Assembly: GCA_009782505.1 (NCBI GenBank)
Contig: WRIW01000004.1
Span: forward strand, 34,128-98,127
Direction of reading: 5' to 3'
Length of the DNA: 64,000 nucleotides
Origin: Clostridiales bacterium
GTDB lineage: Bacteria > Bacillota > Peptococcia > DRI-13 > UBA5745
The translations under genes were made by a program, and so were the position numbers. Under the pieces are notes generated by a model that worked only from the letters and a program-made list of their open reading frames with translations, was not told the DNA's origin and made no database searches. Positions 52,186 through 60,448 of this stretch are shown here, in pieces (positions within the stretch are counted from its first letter, which is position 1; every line of letters begins with the position of its first letter).

Positions 52186-53159
52186 GCGGTATAACAAAAA
52201 CTCTGGACAGCCATCCCATGAGTAAAGACGAAATGCGCACCGCCTATGTCAACGCGTTGATCCGGGCCGCCCGGGAGGACGACAAGGTCGTATCCGTCAA
52301 CTGCGACCTGAGCAGTTCCACAGGTACCGTACCCTTTGCCAATGAGTTCCCCGGCCGCTCCTTCAATGTGGGTATTGCCGAAGCCAACGGCTGCGGCGTG
52401 GCGGCGGGCCTATCCGCCGTGGGGTTTATCCCTTTCTACCATTCTTTCGCCGTGTTTTCCTCTCGCAGGATATGCGACCAGGTCTTTCAGTCCTGTGCCT
52501 ACGCCGGCTTGAATGTGAAGATCATGGGCTGCGACGCCGGGGTCAGCGCCACGTACAACGGCGGGACCCACATGTCCTTCGAAGACGTGGGGGTGCTGCG
52601 CTCCATCCCGGAGATCACCATCGTGGAGCCGTCGGATACGGTCATGATGGGCGCCCTCGTCCCCCTCATTAAGGAAATCTACGGCGTGGTGTATATGCGT
52701 TCCCCCAGAAAGCAGATACCGGACGTCTATCCTGCCGGCGCGTCCTTTGCCCTCGGGAAAGCGGCCTTGCTCCGGGAAGGCGCCGACGTAGCCCTGATCG
52801 CGTCGGGTATGACGGTGGTCAACGCCCTGGCCGCCGCCGATATGCTGGCAGCCGACGGGATCGGCGCCAGGGTAGTGGATATGTTTACCATAAAGCCCAT
52901 CGACAGGGCCTGCGTCGTGGAGTGCGCCGAGTGTACGGGTGCCATCGTCACGGCGGAGAATCACAATATCATCGGCGGCTTGGGTTCCGCAGTGGCGGAA
53001 GTGTTGGCTGAAGAACGCCCGACGCCTATGAGCCGGGTGGGTATACGGGACAGCTTCGGCGAAGTCGGCACGCAGGATTACCTCATGGAGAAGTTCGGGC
53101 TTACGCCGGAAGAGATTTACCGTAAAGCAAAAGAAGTGATCAAGCGCAAAAAGGCGTAG
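52182..53159 (+). CDS. Transketolase, C-terminal (pyrimidine-binding) subunit
   Basis: A 325-residue partner of the preceding gene. VVSVNCDLSSSTGTVPF opens the pyrimidine domain, SFNVGIAEANGCGVAAGLS holds the catalytic glutamate that activates TPP, and the C-terminal regulatory domain ends with GLTPEEIYRKAKEVI. The ATGA overlap links it to the N-terminal subunit. 38 bases separate it from the phosphofructokinase gene. Confidence 0.93.
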   Translation: MSGITKTLDSHPMSKDEMRTAYVNALIRAAREDDKVVSVNCDLSSSTGTVPFANEFPGRSFNVGIAEANGCGVAAGLSAVGFIPFYHSFAVFSSRRICDQVFQSCAYAGLNVKIMGCDAGVSATYNGGTHMSFEDVGVLRSIPEITIVEPSDTVMMGALVPLIKEIYGVVYMRSPRKQIPDVYPAGASFALGKAALLREGADVALIASGMTVVNALAAADMLAADGIGARVVDMFTIKPIDRACVVECAECTGAIVTAENHNIIGGLGSAVAEVLAEERPTPMSRVGIRDSFGEVGTQDYLMEKFGLTPEEIYRKAKEVIKRKKA

Positions 53160-53197
53160 GCTGGATATACGCGTCAATCAATAAGGAGGCATGTTAT

Positions 53198-54433
53198 ATG
53201 AAAGGCAACTGCATCATCGCCCAGTCCGGCGGGCCCACATCGGCTATCAACGCGTCCCTCTGCGGGGCTTTTCTGGAAATGTCGGTCAACGGGGATATCG
53301 GGAAGATCTACGGGGGGATAAACGGCATACAAGGCATCCTTGAGGAAAAGCTGCTGGATCTCCGCCCCATACTGAACTCGGACAATCAGATCAAGCTGCT
53401 GAGGCAGACCCCCGCGGCTTCGCTGGGTTCCTGCCGCTTCAAGCTGAAGTCTCCTGAGGAGCGCCCGGAGGAGTACGCGAAGATTTTCCAGATATTCGAG
53501 AAATACGATATCCGGTATTTTATTTACATCGGCGGCAACGATTCCATGGATACAGTGTACAGGCTCGGCGAGTACGCGAAGGTCCAAAACCGGGAAATGA
53601 TCTTCATGGGCGTGCCGAAAACCATCGACAACGACCTTGTGGGCACGGACCACACCCCGGGGTTCGGGAGCTGCGCGAAGTATGTGGCGACCACGGTGCA
53701 GGAAGTCGCCCAGGACAATATGGTGTACGACATGGACTGCGCCGTGATCATCGAGGTGATGGGCCGGGACGCCGGATGGATATCTCTGGCGGCTTCACTG
53801 GCGCGAGACAAGGAAAACCAGGCTCAATGCGACCTGATCTACTCGCCGGAGACCCCCTTCAGCACAGAAAGATTCATGCGCGACCTGGCGGCTGTACGCG
53901 CGCAGAAGAAGCAGGCCCTGGTCATCGTATCGGAAGGCATCCGGGACGATCAGGGGAAATACCTCTCCGACACGGGCATCACCGACTCCTTCGGGCATCA
54001 GCTATTGGGCGGGGCCGGCTCAGTACTCGCCGACCTTGTACGGAGGGAGCTTGGCATCAAAGTACGCTCTATCGAACTAAGCCTGCTGCAGAGATGCGCC
54101 GCCCACTACACCTCCGCCACCGACCTGCGGGAGAGCGAGGAGCTGGGCAGGTTCGCCGCGAAGGGCGCCCTGGGCGGGCTCACGGGTAAGATGGCCGCCA
54201 TCCGGCGCCTTTCGGACGATCCGTATCAGACAGAGTATGTATATGCCGACGTATCCGAGGTCGCCAACGCGGTAAAGACCGTGCCGGCGGAATACTTCAA
54301 CGCCGCCAGGAACCATGCTTCCTATAGAGGGCTGCAGTATCTGGTGCCCCTCATCACCGGCTCAAACGAGATCCTGCTGGAACACGGGCTGCCCATCTAT
54401 CTGAACCTGGCTTCGATGTACACACACCGCTAG
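53198..54433 (+). CDS. 6-phosphofructokinase, probably pyrophosphate-dependent
   Basis: A 411-residue PFK-family kinase. AQSGGPTSAINASLCG is the phosphate-donor loop, YIGGNDSMDT replaces the G-G-D-G-S of ATP enzymes, and GVPKTIDNDLVGTDHTPGFG gives the P-K-T-I-D-N-D motif with the catalytic Asp. The GGND/PKTIDND combination points to PPi use (usual form GGDD), though the Asn is not standard. The length fits the long PPi-PFK group. It closes the operon with the split transketolase, suggesting sugar acids enter at the hexose or sedoheptulose phosphate level. Confidence 0.88.
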   Translation: MKGNCIIAQSGGPTSAINASLCGAFLEMSVNGDIGKIYGGINGIQGILEEKLLDLRPILNSDNQIKLLRQTPAASLGSCRFKLKSPEERPEEYAKIFQIFEKYDIRYFIYIGGNDSMDTVYRLGEYAKVQNREMIFMGVPKTIDNDLVGTDHTPGFGSCAKYVATTVQEVAQDNMVYDMDCAVIIEVMGRDAGWISLAASLARDKENQAQCDLIYSPETPFSTERFMRDLAAVRAQKKQALVIVSEGIRDDQGKYLSDTGITDSFGHQLLGGAGSVLADLVRRELGIKVRSIELSLLQRCAAHYTSATDLRESEELGRFAAKGALGGLTGKMAAIRRLSDDPYQTEYVYADVSEVANAVKTVPAEYFNAARNHASYRGLQYLVPLITGSNEILLEHGLPIYLNLASMYTHR

Positions 54434-54439
54434 AGATAA

Positions 54440-54460
54440 GAACCGTCCCCTTTGTGTTCC
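54440..54460. repeat. REP-like word of the GAACCGTCCCC...GTTCC type
   Basis: A short imperfect inverted repeat between two convergent genes (GAACCGTCCCC ... GTGTTCC). This word is familiar from REP-type repeats in Firmicutes genomes. It is a lone copy here, with no transposase gene nearby. Confidence 0.5.
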
Positions 54461-54463
54461 TTT

Positions 54464-56047
54464 TCAGTCGAAATTCAGATAAGCCGCTTTGTGGATGGCG
54501 GGTATCTCCTGGAGCAGGGCAAGGACAGAATCATCCACCACATTATCCACCGTGAGGATCATCAGGGATACCCCGCCCTGCTCCCGGCGGCCGAGCTGCA
54601 TACCGGCGATGTTGACGTCATGGTCGCCCAGCACCATGCCCACCTGCCCCACGACCTTTGGCTGGTCCTTATGGGGCGCCAGCACCAGATGGCCCTCCGG
54701 GCGTATATCCAGAGGATAATCATCGATCTCCACGATGTGGAGGTCGTTGTTTTGAAATACCGTTCCCGCGAACTGATGGCTCCAGTTCCCGCCTTTGATG
54801 GTCACCAGCATCTTATTCGTATAGTCCCCCGCTTCGTCGCTTTGGGCGAAGGATACGTTGATCCCCCTCTCCTTGGCGATCACCGGCGCGTTCACATAGT
54901 TGACCGCGTCGTCGAGCATGGGCCGCAGCAAGCCTTTTAAGTAAGAGTTGACTAAAGGCTGCAGATCTAGATTCTTGAAATCCCCCACAAACCGGATGTC
55001 CGTGGATTTCACCGGGCCGTCGGCCATATAAGCCGCCAGCTTACCCAGCTTTTCGGCAAGGGTCATGAAAGGCCGGGCTTTCTCCATGATTTCCGGTTGG
55101 ACGAATGGTATATTGACCGCGTTGTGGACTGGCAAACCAAGCAGGACCCGTCGTATCTCTTCCGCAACCTCCAAGGCCACATTGATCTGGGCTTCTTCGG
55201 TGGAGGCGCCCAGATGGGGTGTGATTACCATCTGGGGAAGCTCAAAAAGAGGATGGTCGGTCATGGGCTCCTGGGTCCACACGTCGATGGCGCCGCCTGC
55301 GATGACGCCGTCTTTGACCGCCTGGTACAGATCCTCTTCATTTATGATCCCGCCCCGGGCGACATTGATGACGCGGGCGCCGGGCTTCATCATCTCCAGC
55401 TGCTTTTTCGCAATCATATTCTTAGTCTCATCGGTAAGGGGCATATGGACCGTGATGAAATCCGCCTCCCGGTATATGGTCTCCCGATCCGCCAGCGTAG
55501 CGTTGAAGTGCTGGGCCCTATCCTGGGTCACATAGGGGTCGTAGGCCAGGATATTCATCCCAAAGGCTCTGCAGCGGATGGCTATCTCCGTGCCGATCTT
55601 ACCGAAGCCCAATATGCCTATAGTCTTCCCCCTGAGCTCGATACCGGTGTACTTCTTCCTATCCCAGAGGTTCTCGCGGAGGGAGTGATCCGCCTGGGGT
55701 ACGTGGCGGGCTAGGGCCAGCATCATTGCCATAGTATGCTCGCAGGCGGATATCGTATTGCCGTCCGGGGCGTTGATCACGATCACGCCCTTCTTCGTGG
55801 CGGCGGCAATGTCGATATTATCCACCCCTACTCCAGCCCGGCCGATGACTTTAAGCTGATCCGCAGCCTCGATTATCTTTTTGGTAATTCTGGTCTCGCT
55901 GCGAACCACCATGGCGTGATAATCCCCAGCGATAGCGGCGATCTCGTCCTCGCTGAGCTTCAGCCGGACGTCTACCTCCAGCGTTTCTTCCTGCTTAAGT
56001 ATGTCGATACCCTGTTCGGATACGGGATCGCAAATCAAGACTTTCAT
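54464..56047 (-). CDS. serA: D-3-phosphoglycerate dehydrogenase (long form with ASB and ACT domains)
   Basis: A 527-residue enzyme that makes 3-phosphohydroxypyruvate, the first step of serine synthesis. The NAD-binding loop is GILGFGKIGTEIA, RVINVARGG carries the substrate Arg, and the catalytic His lies in VITPHLGASTEEAQ. Residues about 320-450 form the ASB domain and the last 75 an ACT domain (DVNIAGMQLGRREQGG) for serine feedback. The start has AAGGAG upstream. It probably works with SerC at 16.5 kb. Confidence 0.97.
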   Translation of the reverse strand: MKVLICDPVSEQGIDILKQEETLEVDVRLKLSEDEIAAIAGDYHAMVVRSETRITKKIIEAADQLKVIGRAGVGVDNIDIAAATKKGVIVINAPDGNTISACEHTMAMMLALARHVPQADHSLRENLWDRKKYTGIELRGKTIGILGFGKIGTEIAIRCRAFGMNILAYDPYVTQDRAQHFNATLADRETIYREADFITVHMPLTDETKNMIAKKQLEMMKPGARVINVARGGIINEEDLYQAVKDGVIAGGAIDVWTQEPMTDHPLFELPQMVITPHLGASTEEAQINVALEVAEEIRRVLLGLPVHNAVNIPFVQPEIMEKARPFMTLAEKLGKLAAYMADGPVKSTDIRFVGDFKNLDLQPLVNSYLKGLLRPMLDDAVNYVNAPVIAKERGINVSFAQSDEAGDYTNKMLVTIKGGNWSHQFAGTVFQNNDLHIVEIDDYPLDIRPEGHLVLAPHKDQPKVVGQVGMVLGDHDVNIAGMQLGRREQGGVSLMILTVDNVVDDSVLALLQEIPAIHKAAYLNFD

Positions 56048-56173
56048 CGTATACCAACTCCTTAATAAATAAAATAATTCTGCCCGGCGGAAAAAGCAAG
56101 GGTTAAGTCGTCGCTGAGTATGTATTTTTTTGGATTTTACGCTGACCCGGTTTTTCGCGGTCGATAATGCGTA

Positions 56174-56202
56174 TTGTTGTTGCGCCCGCGTTGTATTATA
56201 AT
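56174..56202 (+). promoter_or_regulatory. Promoter of amino-acid ABC transporter operon
   Basis: TTGTTG (56174-56179) and TATAAT (56197-56202) with a 17-base spacer. Transcription would begin near 56209, shortly before GGAGGAGG (56221-56228). It is divergent from serA. Confidence 0.65.
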
Positions 56203-56235
56203 GGCTTTATTGAAAAGTTATGGAGGAGGATTTCC

Positions 56236-57036
56236 ATGAGAAAAAGTATTCTGGCCGTTTCAACTATCGTTTTCATTCTGATATTCGCCCTGACCCTGGC
56301 TGGCTGCGGGCAGGGAAGCCAGCCGGCTGCTTCCGGCGGCGCTGATAAAACTGTCTGGGAAGCCATCAAGGAAGCCGGCAAGATCACCGTGGGGAACAGC
56401 CCCGACTACGAGCCCTTCGAGTATGAGGACGGGGAAGGCAATGTGATCGGTTTTGATATCGCTTTACTGGACTTGATTTGTAAGGAGCTGGGCGTATCCT
56501 ACGAACTGGTGAATATTACTTTTGAAAACATAGAGACCGCAGTCCAGACCGGGCAGGTCAATATCGGCATGTCCTGCTTCTCCATCACCCCGGAGAGGGA
56601 GTTGACCTTTGATTTCTCCATCCCGTATCTCAGCGGCGGGCAAGCCATAGCCGTGAATCCGGATTCCGGCTATACGAAGATCGAGGACCTGCATGGCAAA
56701 AAAATCACCGTAGGGATGGGCACCAGCGGTATGGAAGCGGCGGAGGAGAACATCCCCGGCGCAGAGATCATCGGTATGGACAACTATGCCCTGGCTTTCA
56801 TGCAGCTTAAGAATAAAGGCTGCGACGCGGCGGTCGCGGATCTGCCTGTAGTCAGGAACTACGCGGCTAAGGACGGCTTCATCGTATTGGAAGAGATACT
56901 GAGCTACGAGGATAACGCTATCCTCATCAAGAAGGGCAACGACGATTTGGTCAAAGCCATAAACGGCGCGATCCAAACACTGAAGAACAACGGCCAAATC
57001 GACGCCCTTATCGAAGAATGGCTCCTGGAGGAATGA
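56236..57036 (+). CDS. Amino-acid ABC transporter substrate-binding lipoprotein
   Basis: A 266-residue family-3 solute-binding protein, anchored outside the membrane. The lipoprotein signal has a hydrophobic core and lipobox LTLAGC with C24. The mature part starts with ITVGNSPDYEPFEY and has EDLHGKKITVGMGTSG, typical for polar amino-acid binding proteins (glutamine, arginine, cystine). The ATG at 56236 follows GGAGGAGG. First gene of a binding protein-permease-ATPase operon. Confidence 0.94.
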   Translation: MRKSILAVSTIVFILIFALTLAGCGQGSQPAASGGADKTVWEAIKEAGKITVGNSPDYEPFEYEDGEGNVIGFDIALLDLICKELGVSYELVNITFENIETAVQTGQVNIGMSCFSITPERELTFDFSIPYLSGGQAIAVNPDSGYTKIEDLHGKKITVGMGTSGMEAAEENIPGAEIIGMDNYALAFMQLKNKGCDAAVADLPVVRNYAAKDGFIVLEEILSYEDNAILIKKGNDDLVKAINGAIQTLKNNGQIDALIEEWLLEE

Positions 57037-57057
57037 TCCGTACCGGCAGGTTGATAC

Positions 57058-57732
57058 ATGAATTATTCTCTGTTGCTACAACACTATGACCTTCTGCTCA
57101 TCGGGGCGGAGCTCACCGTAGTCATGACTGTCGGCTCCGTGACCCTGGGCGTGATCCTGGGCACGGTACTTGGCCTCATGCGCCTGTCCGCTTACCGCCC
57201 GGTTCGTTGGCTCGCCGGTCTGTATCTGCAGATATTCAGGGGCACCCCCATGCTCCTGCAGATATGCTTTCTCTACTTCGCTTTGCCGCAGATATTTGGC
57301 CCAACCATATGGAGCAACCCTTTTCTGCCCGACGCGGCATTGGCGGGCATCGTTGCCCTGGGCTTAAATAGCGGCGCGTATATCGCCGAGATCATCCGCT
57401 CCGGCATACAAGGCGTGGACGTCGGTCAGACCGAAGCGGCCAGGGCCCTTGGTCTGAGCCATTTCCAGACCATGGAACTCGTGGTCATGCCCCAGGCTTT
57501 CCGCCGGGTCATCCCGCCCCTCTGCAATGAATTCATCGTGCTCCTGAAGGACACATCCCTGGTCTCCGCCATCGGCGCCAAGGAGCTGATGTACCAGGCG
57601 AGGGCCATGGGCGCCAAGTATTACGAATACTTTGTGTTCATGGTAGGCGCCGCCATCGTATACTTCTGCCTCACCTTCGTCCTGACCAGGGTCTCCGGCT
57701 ATATCGAAAGGAGGCTGGCGGTGAGTGATTAA
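57058..57732 (+). CDS. Amino-acid ABC transporter permease (HisMQ family)
   Basis: A 224-residue membrane protein with about five TM helices. The EAA loop that contacts the ATPase is [38 protein letters not shown] is the typical polar amino-acid permease start block. It lies 21 bases after the binding-protein gene and overlaps the ATPase gene by 8 bases. It probably acts as a homodimer. Confidence 0.95.
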   Translation: MNYSLLLQHYDLLLIGAELTVVMTVGSVTLGVILGTVLGLMRLSAYRPVRWLAGLYLQIFRGTPMLLQICFLYFALPQIFGPTIWSNPFLPDAALAGIVALGLNSGAYIAEIIRSGIQGVDVGQTEAARALGLSHFQTMELVVMPQAFRRVIPPLCNEFIVLLKDTSLVSAIGAKELMYQARAMGAKYYEYFVFMVGAAIVYFCLTFVLTRVSGYIERRLAVSD

Positions 57733-58447
57733 AGTCAGCGGCCTCCATAAGCATTTTGGCGCGAACCATGTCCTGAAGGGCATCGACCTCGAAGTGCCCC
57801 AGGGGGCTGTATACTGCATCATTGGGCCATCCGGCTCGGGGAAGTCTACGCTGTTGCGCTGCATGAACCTCCTTGAGCGCCCGGATAAAGGCCATGTCTT
57901 CATCGACGGCAAGGATATCACCGCCGCCGGCCATGACGTGGATCTGCTCAGGACGGAAGCGGGCATGGTTTTTCAACGCTTTAACCTTTTCCCCCACATG
58001 ACCGTGTTGGGCAATGTCACGCTGGCGCCGGTGAAAGTCCGCAAGATACCGAAGAAGGACGCGGAAAAGCAGGCCTACGAGGTGCTGCGCCGGGTGGGCC
58101 TGGAGGAAAAGGCCCTGGCATATCCCAGGCAGCTCTCCGGCGGGCAGCAGCAGCGCGTAGCCATCGCCCGGGCGCTGGTGATGAAGCCTAAGCTTTTCCT
58201 TTTCGACGAACCCACCTCCGCCCTTGACCCGGAGCTTGTGGGGGAAGTCCTCGACGTCATGAAAGACATGGCGAAGGAGGGCGCTACCATGGTAGTCGTG
58301 ACCCATGAGATGCAGTTCGCCGGTGAGGTAGCCGACGAAGTCGTATTTATGGACGAGGGCGCCATTGTGGAGATGGGCCCCCCCGGCGTCATGTTTAGCC
58401 GACCGGAAAACCCCAGGACAAAAGCGTTCCTTGACCGGATACTGTAA
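57725..58447 (+). CDS. Amino-acid ABC transporter ATP-binding protein
   Basis: A 240-residue ATPase. Walker [10 protein letters not shown], signature [15 protein letters not shown], Walker [14 protein letters not shown]-loop VTHEM. GTG at 57725 is the likely start, inside the end of the permease gene (8-base overlap) with AAAGGAGG just upstream. It is the GlnQ/ArtP type. A hairpin directly after the stop serves as a terminator on the opposite strand. Confidence 0.95.
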   Translation: MIKVSGLHKHFGANHVLKGIDLEVPQGAVYCIIGPSGSGKSTLLRCMNLLERPDKGHVFIDGKDITAAGHDVDLLRTEAGMVFQRFNLFPHMTVLGNVTLAPVKVRKIPKKDAEKQAYEVLRRVGLEEKALAYPRQLSGGQQQRVAIARALVMKPKLFLFDEPTSALDPELVGEVLDVMKDMAKEGATMVVVTHEMQFAGEVADEVVFMDEGAIVEMGPPGVMFSRPENPRTKAFLDRIL

Positions 58448-58477
58448 AAAAAGCCGCCGGACTGAAGTCGTCCGGCG
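58446..58477 (-). terminator. Terminator of the pyridoxal kinase-Asp23-cyclophilin operon
   Basis: CGCCGGAC (58455-58462) pairs with GTCCGGCG (58470-58477), 7-base loop. On the minus strand it is followed by GGC and seven T (58452-58446). The T-run overlaps the stop codon of the convergent ABC ATPase gene. Confidence 0.85.
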
Positions 58478-58532
58478 ACCTTGCTCCGACTAACGCGAAA
58501 TTCGTGTTTTGGTAGTATCGCCGCGAAGCTCC

Positions 58533-59078
58533 TCACAGCGTCTCGGGCTCGTCGTATTCCTCGCCGAAGGTCTCCACGCTTACCGATTCCATGATCAACT
58601 CAGCTTGCGGGCGGTCCATTTCCCCCCTGGGCGTATGGACGATGGCGTCTACCGTCTCCATGCCGGAGAGGACCTTGCCGAAGGCCGCGTACTGGCCATC
58701 CAGGTGGGACGCCTCATCCACCATGATGAAAAACTGGCTGCCCGCGGAGTCCGGCCTGCCCGATCTCGCCATGGATATCACCCCTCTGCTATGCCGGAGG
58801 GGATTCTTTATCCCGTTTCCCGAGAACTCCCCTTTTATACTGTAGCCGGGCCCGCCCATACCGGTACCGTCGGGGCAGCCGCCCTGGACCATGAAGCCGG
58901 GTATGATCCGGTGAAAGCCAAGCCCGTCATAGTACCCGCGCCGGGCCAGGCTGATGAAGTTATTGACCGTATTCGGCGCCGCTGCCGGATCCAGCTCCAG
59001 GACGATCTCCGGTTTACTTTCCATCTCCGGATTCCGCGCGCTCTTCATCTTGATGGTGATTTGTGGATTTTGCGTCAT
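58533..59078 (-). CDS. Cyclophilin-type peptidyl-prolyl isomerase
   Basis: A 181-residue PPIase that speeds proline isomerisation in protein folding; no signal peptide, so cytosolic. AAAPNTVNNFISLARRGYYD, FHRIIPGFMVQGGCPDGTG (catalytic Arg region) and GSQFFIMVDEASHLDGQYAAFG are standard. The start at 59078 is chosen because the strand NPQITIKM matches the normal cyclophilin N-terminus; an earlier in-frame start at 59105 exists. This makes its first 65 bases overlap the 3' end of the Asp23-family gene in another frame. Confidence 0.93.
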   Translation of the reverse strand: MTQNPQITIKMKSARNPEMESKPEIVLELDPAAAPNTVNNFISLARRGYYDGLGFHRIIPGFMVQGGCPDGTGMGGPGYSIKGEFSGNGIKNPLRHSRGVISMARSGRPDSAGSQFFIMVDEASHLDGQYAAFGKVLSGMETVDAIVHTPRGEMDRPQAELIMESVSVETFGEEYDEPETL

Positions 59079-59445
59079 CTTCTTCCGTGCTCCTCTCTTT
59101 ATCAAAACGGATCAGTTTTGTGATGTAGACGTCCACGGCGGGGACGTCGTAACCCGTGATGCTCTTAACCCTCTCCGCTATCTCCCTGCGGATCGTCGTC
59201 GCCATCTGGGGAATAGCGGCTCCATAGAGGACGGCGAGCCGGATCTCAAAGGATACCTGCTCCTGGTTTTCTTCGTCGGGGGCAGCCCACTTGATCGTGG
59301 TCGCCGGCTTGACGCTTTTTTCCCCTAAAAGCGGGGCCAGGACGTTTTTCGGTTCGTAGCTGTATATGCCGTCCACTTCTTCCAACACAAGCTTCACGAT
59401 TTCCCGGAATACATCCTCATGGATCACCGTATCGCCCAGAACCAT
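59014..59445 (-). CDS. Asp23/Gls24-family envelope stress protein
   Basis: A 143-residue Asp23 (YqhY/YloU-like) protein. VIHEDVFREIVKLVLEEVDGI is the family start and VKSITGYDVPAVDVYITKL the C-terminal domain part. The last about 30 residues are a very polar tail (rich in E, D, S, K, H), encoded in the stretch that overlaps the cyclophilin gene. It lies 3 bases after the pyridoxal kinase gene. Family members are linked to envelope stress and to acetyl-CoA carboxylase control; its role here is unknown. Confidence 0.88.
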   Translation of the reverse strand: MVLGDTVIHEDVFREIVKLVLEEVDGIYSYEPKNVLAPLLGEKSVKPATTIKWAAPDEENQEQVSFEIRLAVLYGAAIPQMATTIRREIAERVKSITGYDVPAVDVYITKLIRFDKERSTEEDDAKSTNHHQDEERAESGDGK

Positions 59446-59448
59446 AGA

Positions 59449-60342
59449 TCATACCTCCCTTTCATCCAGCCACTCATAGCTGCCTAAGAATACCGGTCCG
59501 TTGAGGCTGCCTAACACTCGTTCCAGCAGAACGCCGTCCCGCCTGGGGTAGTCAAAGCCGTAGCTCGCCCGTATGGCTTGGGTCACGAATTGCACGCCCC
59601 GGTCCAGAGCGACGGGTAAGCTGTCTCCCTGAAGCAGGCTGCCGGTCAGCACACTGGTGAAGACGTCTCCGGCGCCGGGGTAGTTGGCCGGTATATAGAC
59701 GCATGGCGCCCGCCAGAAATGCCCGCTTTGGCGGTTATACGCCGCGACGCTGATGTCCTTGCCCTTGCCGGAAATGGGTGCGCTTGTGATGACTACGGTC
59801 TCCGGGCCCATATCCGCCAGGCTCACCAGCCACTCCTTAAGGGTCTCCTCGCCCAGGTCGGCTTTATAGGATTTACCGAGAAGCAAAGACGCTTCCGTCA
59901 GATTAGGCGTGACCACGTCGGCCCGGCTGATCAGATACTTCATCCCCGCCACCATATCCATATCCATGGTGGCATATAGCTTGCCGTCGTCGGCCAGTAC
60001 AGGATCCACGACAACCAGAGGTTTGTGTTCCCGCTGCCTCATGATGAAATCCGATACAAGCTCCACCTGGGCCGGTGAACCTAAAAAGCCGCTGTATACG
60101 CAATGAAAGCGGATATCCAGCTTCATCCAGTGATCGATGGCTTTCTTCATAAAGCCCGTCAGATCCTCAAAGGCATAATCCTCGAAGCCCCCCGTGTGGG
60201 TGGACAATACCGCCGTCGGCAGCGCTACCGCTTGGCAACCCATCGTGGATAAGATGGGGATGACCACAGACAGCGAATTCCTGCCGTATCCGGACAGATC
60301 GTGTATCGCCGCTACCCGGGGTATGTAAGGAGCCATAGACAT
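59449..60342 (-). CDS. Pyridoxal/pyridoxamine kinase (PdxK/PdxY type)
   Basis: A 297-residue ribokinase-fold kinase that phosphorylates pyridoxal, pyridoxine or pyridoxamine to give PLP-pathway intermediates. RVAAIHDLSGYGRNSLSVVIPIL at the start, VVVDPVLADDGKLY and the anion hole/catalytic Asp segment NYPGAGDVFTSVLTG are typical. First gene of an operon with Asp23 and cyclophilin genes. RBS AGGAAAGG precedes the ATG. PLP would serve SerC and other transaminases. Confidence 0.92.
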   Translation of the reverse strand: MSMAPYIPRVAAIHDLSGYGRNSLSVVIPILSTMGCQAVALPTAVLSTHTGGFEDYAFEDLTGFMKKAIDHWMKLDIRFHCVYSGFLGSPAQVELVSDFIMRQREHKPLVVVDPVLADDGKLYATMDMDMVAGMKYLISRADVVTPNLTEASLLLGKSYKADLGEETLKEWLVSLADMGPETVVITSAPISGKGKDISVAAYNRQSGHFWRAPCVYIPANYPGAGDVFTSVLTGSLLQGDSLPVALDRGVQFVTQAIRASYGFDYPRRDGVLLERVLGSLNGPVFLGSYEWLDEREV

Positions 60343-60448
60343 TCGCCTTTCCTATGGTATAGTATGGTATAATAATTGTCAGGAACCGCCCGGCATCTGT
60401 TCGCTAAGCAAGGACATTATAGCATACAATATGGGCAAAGGAAATGAT

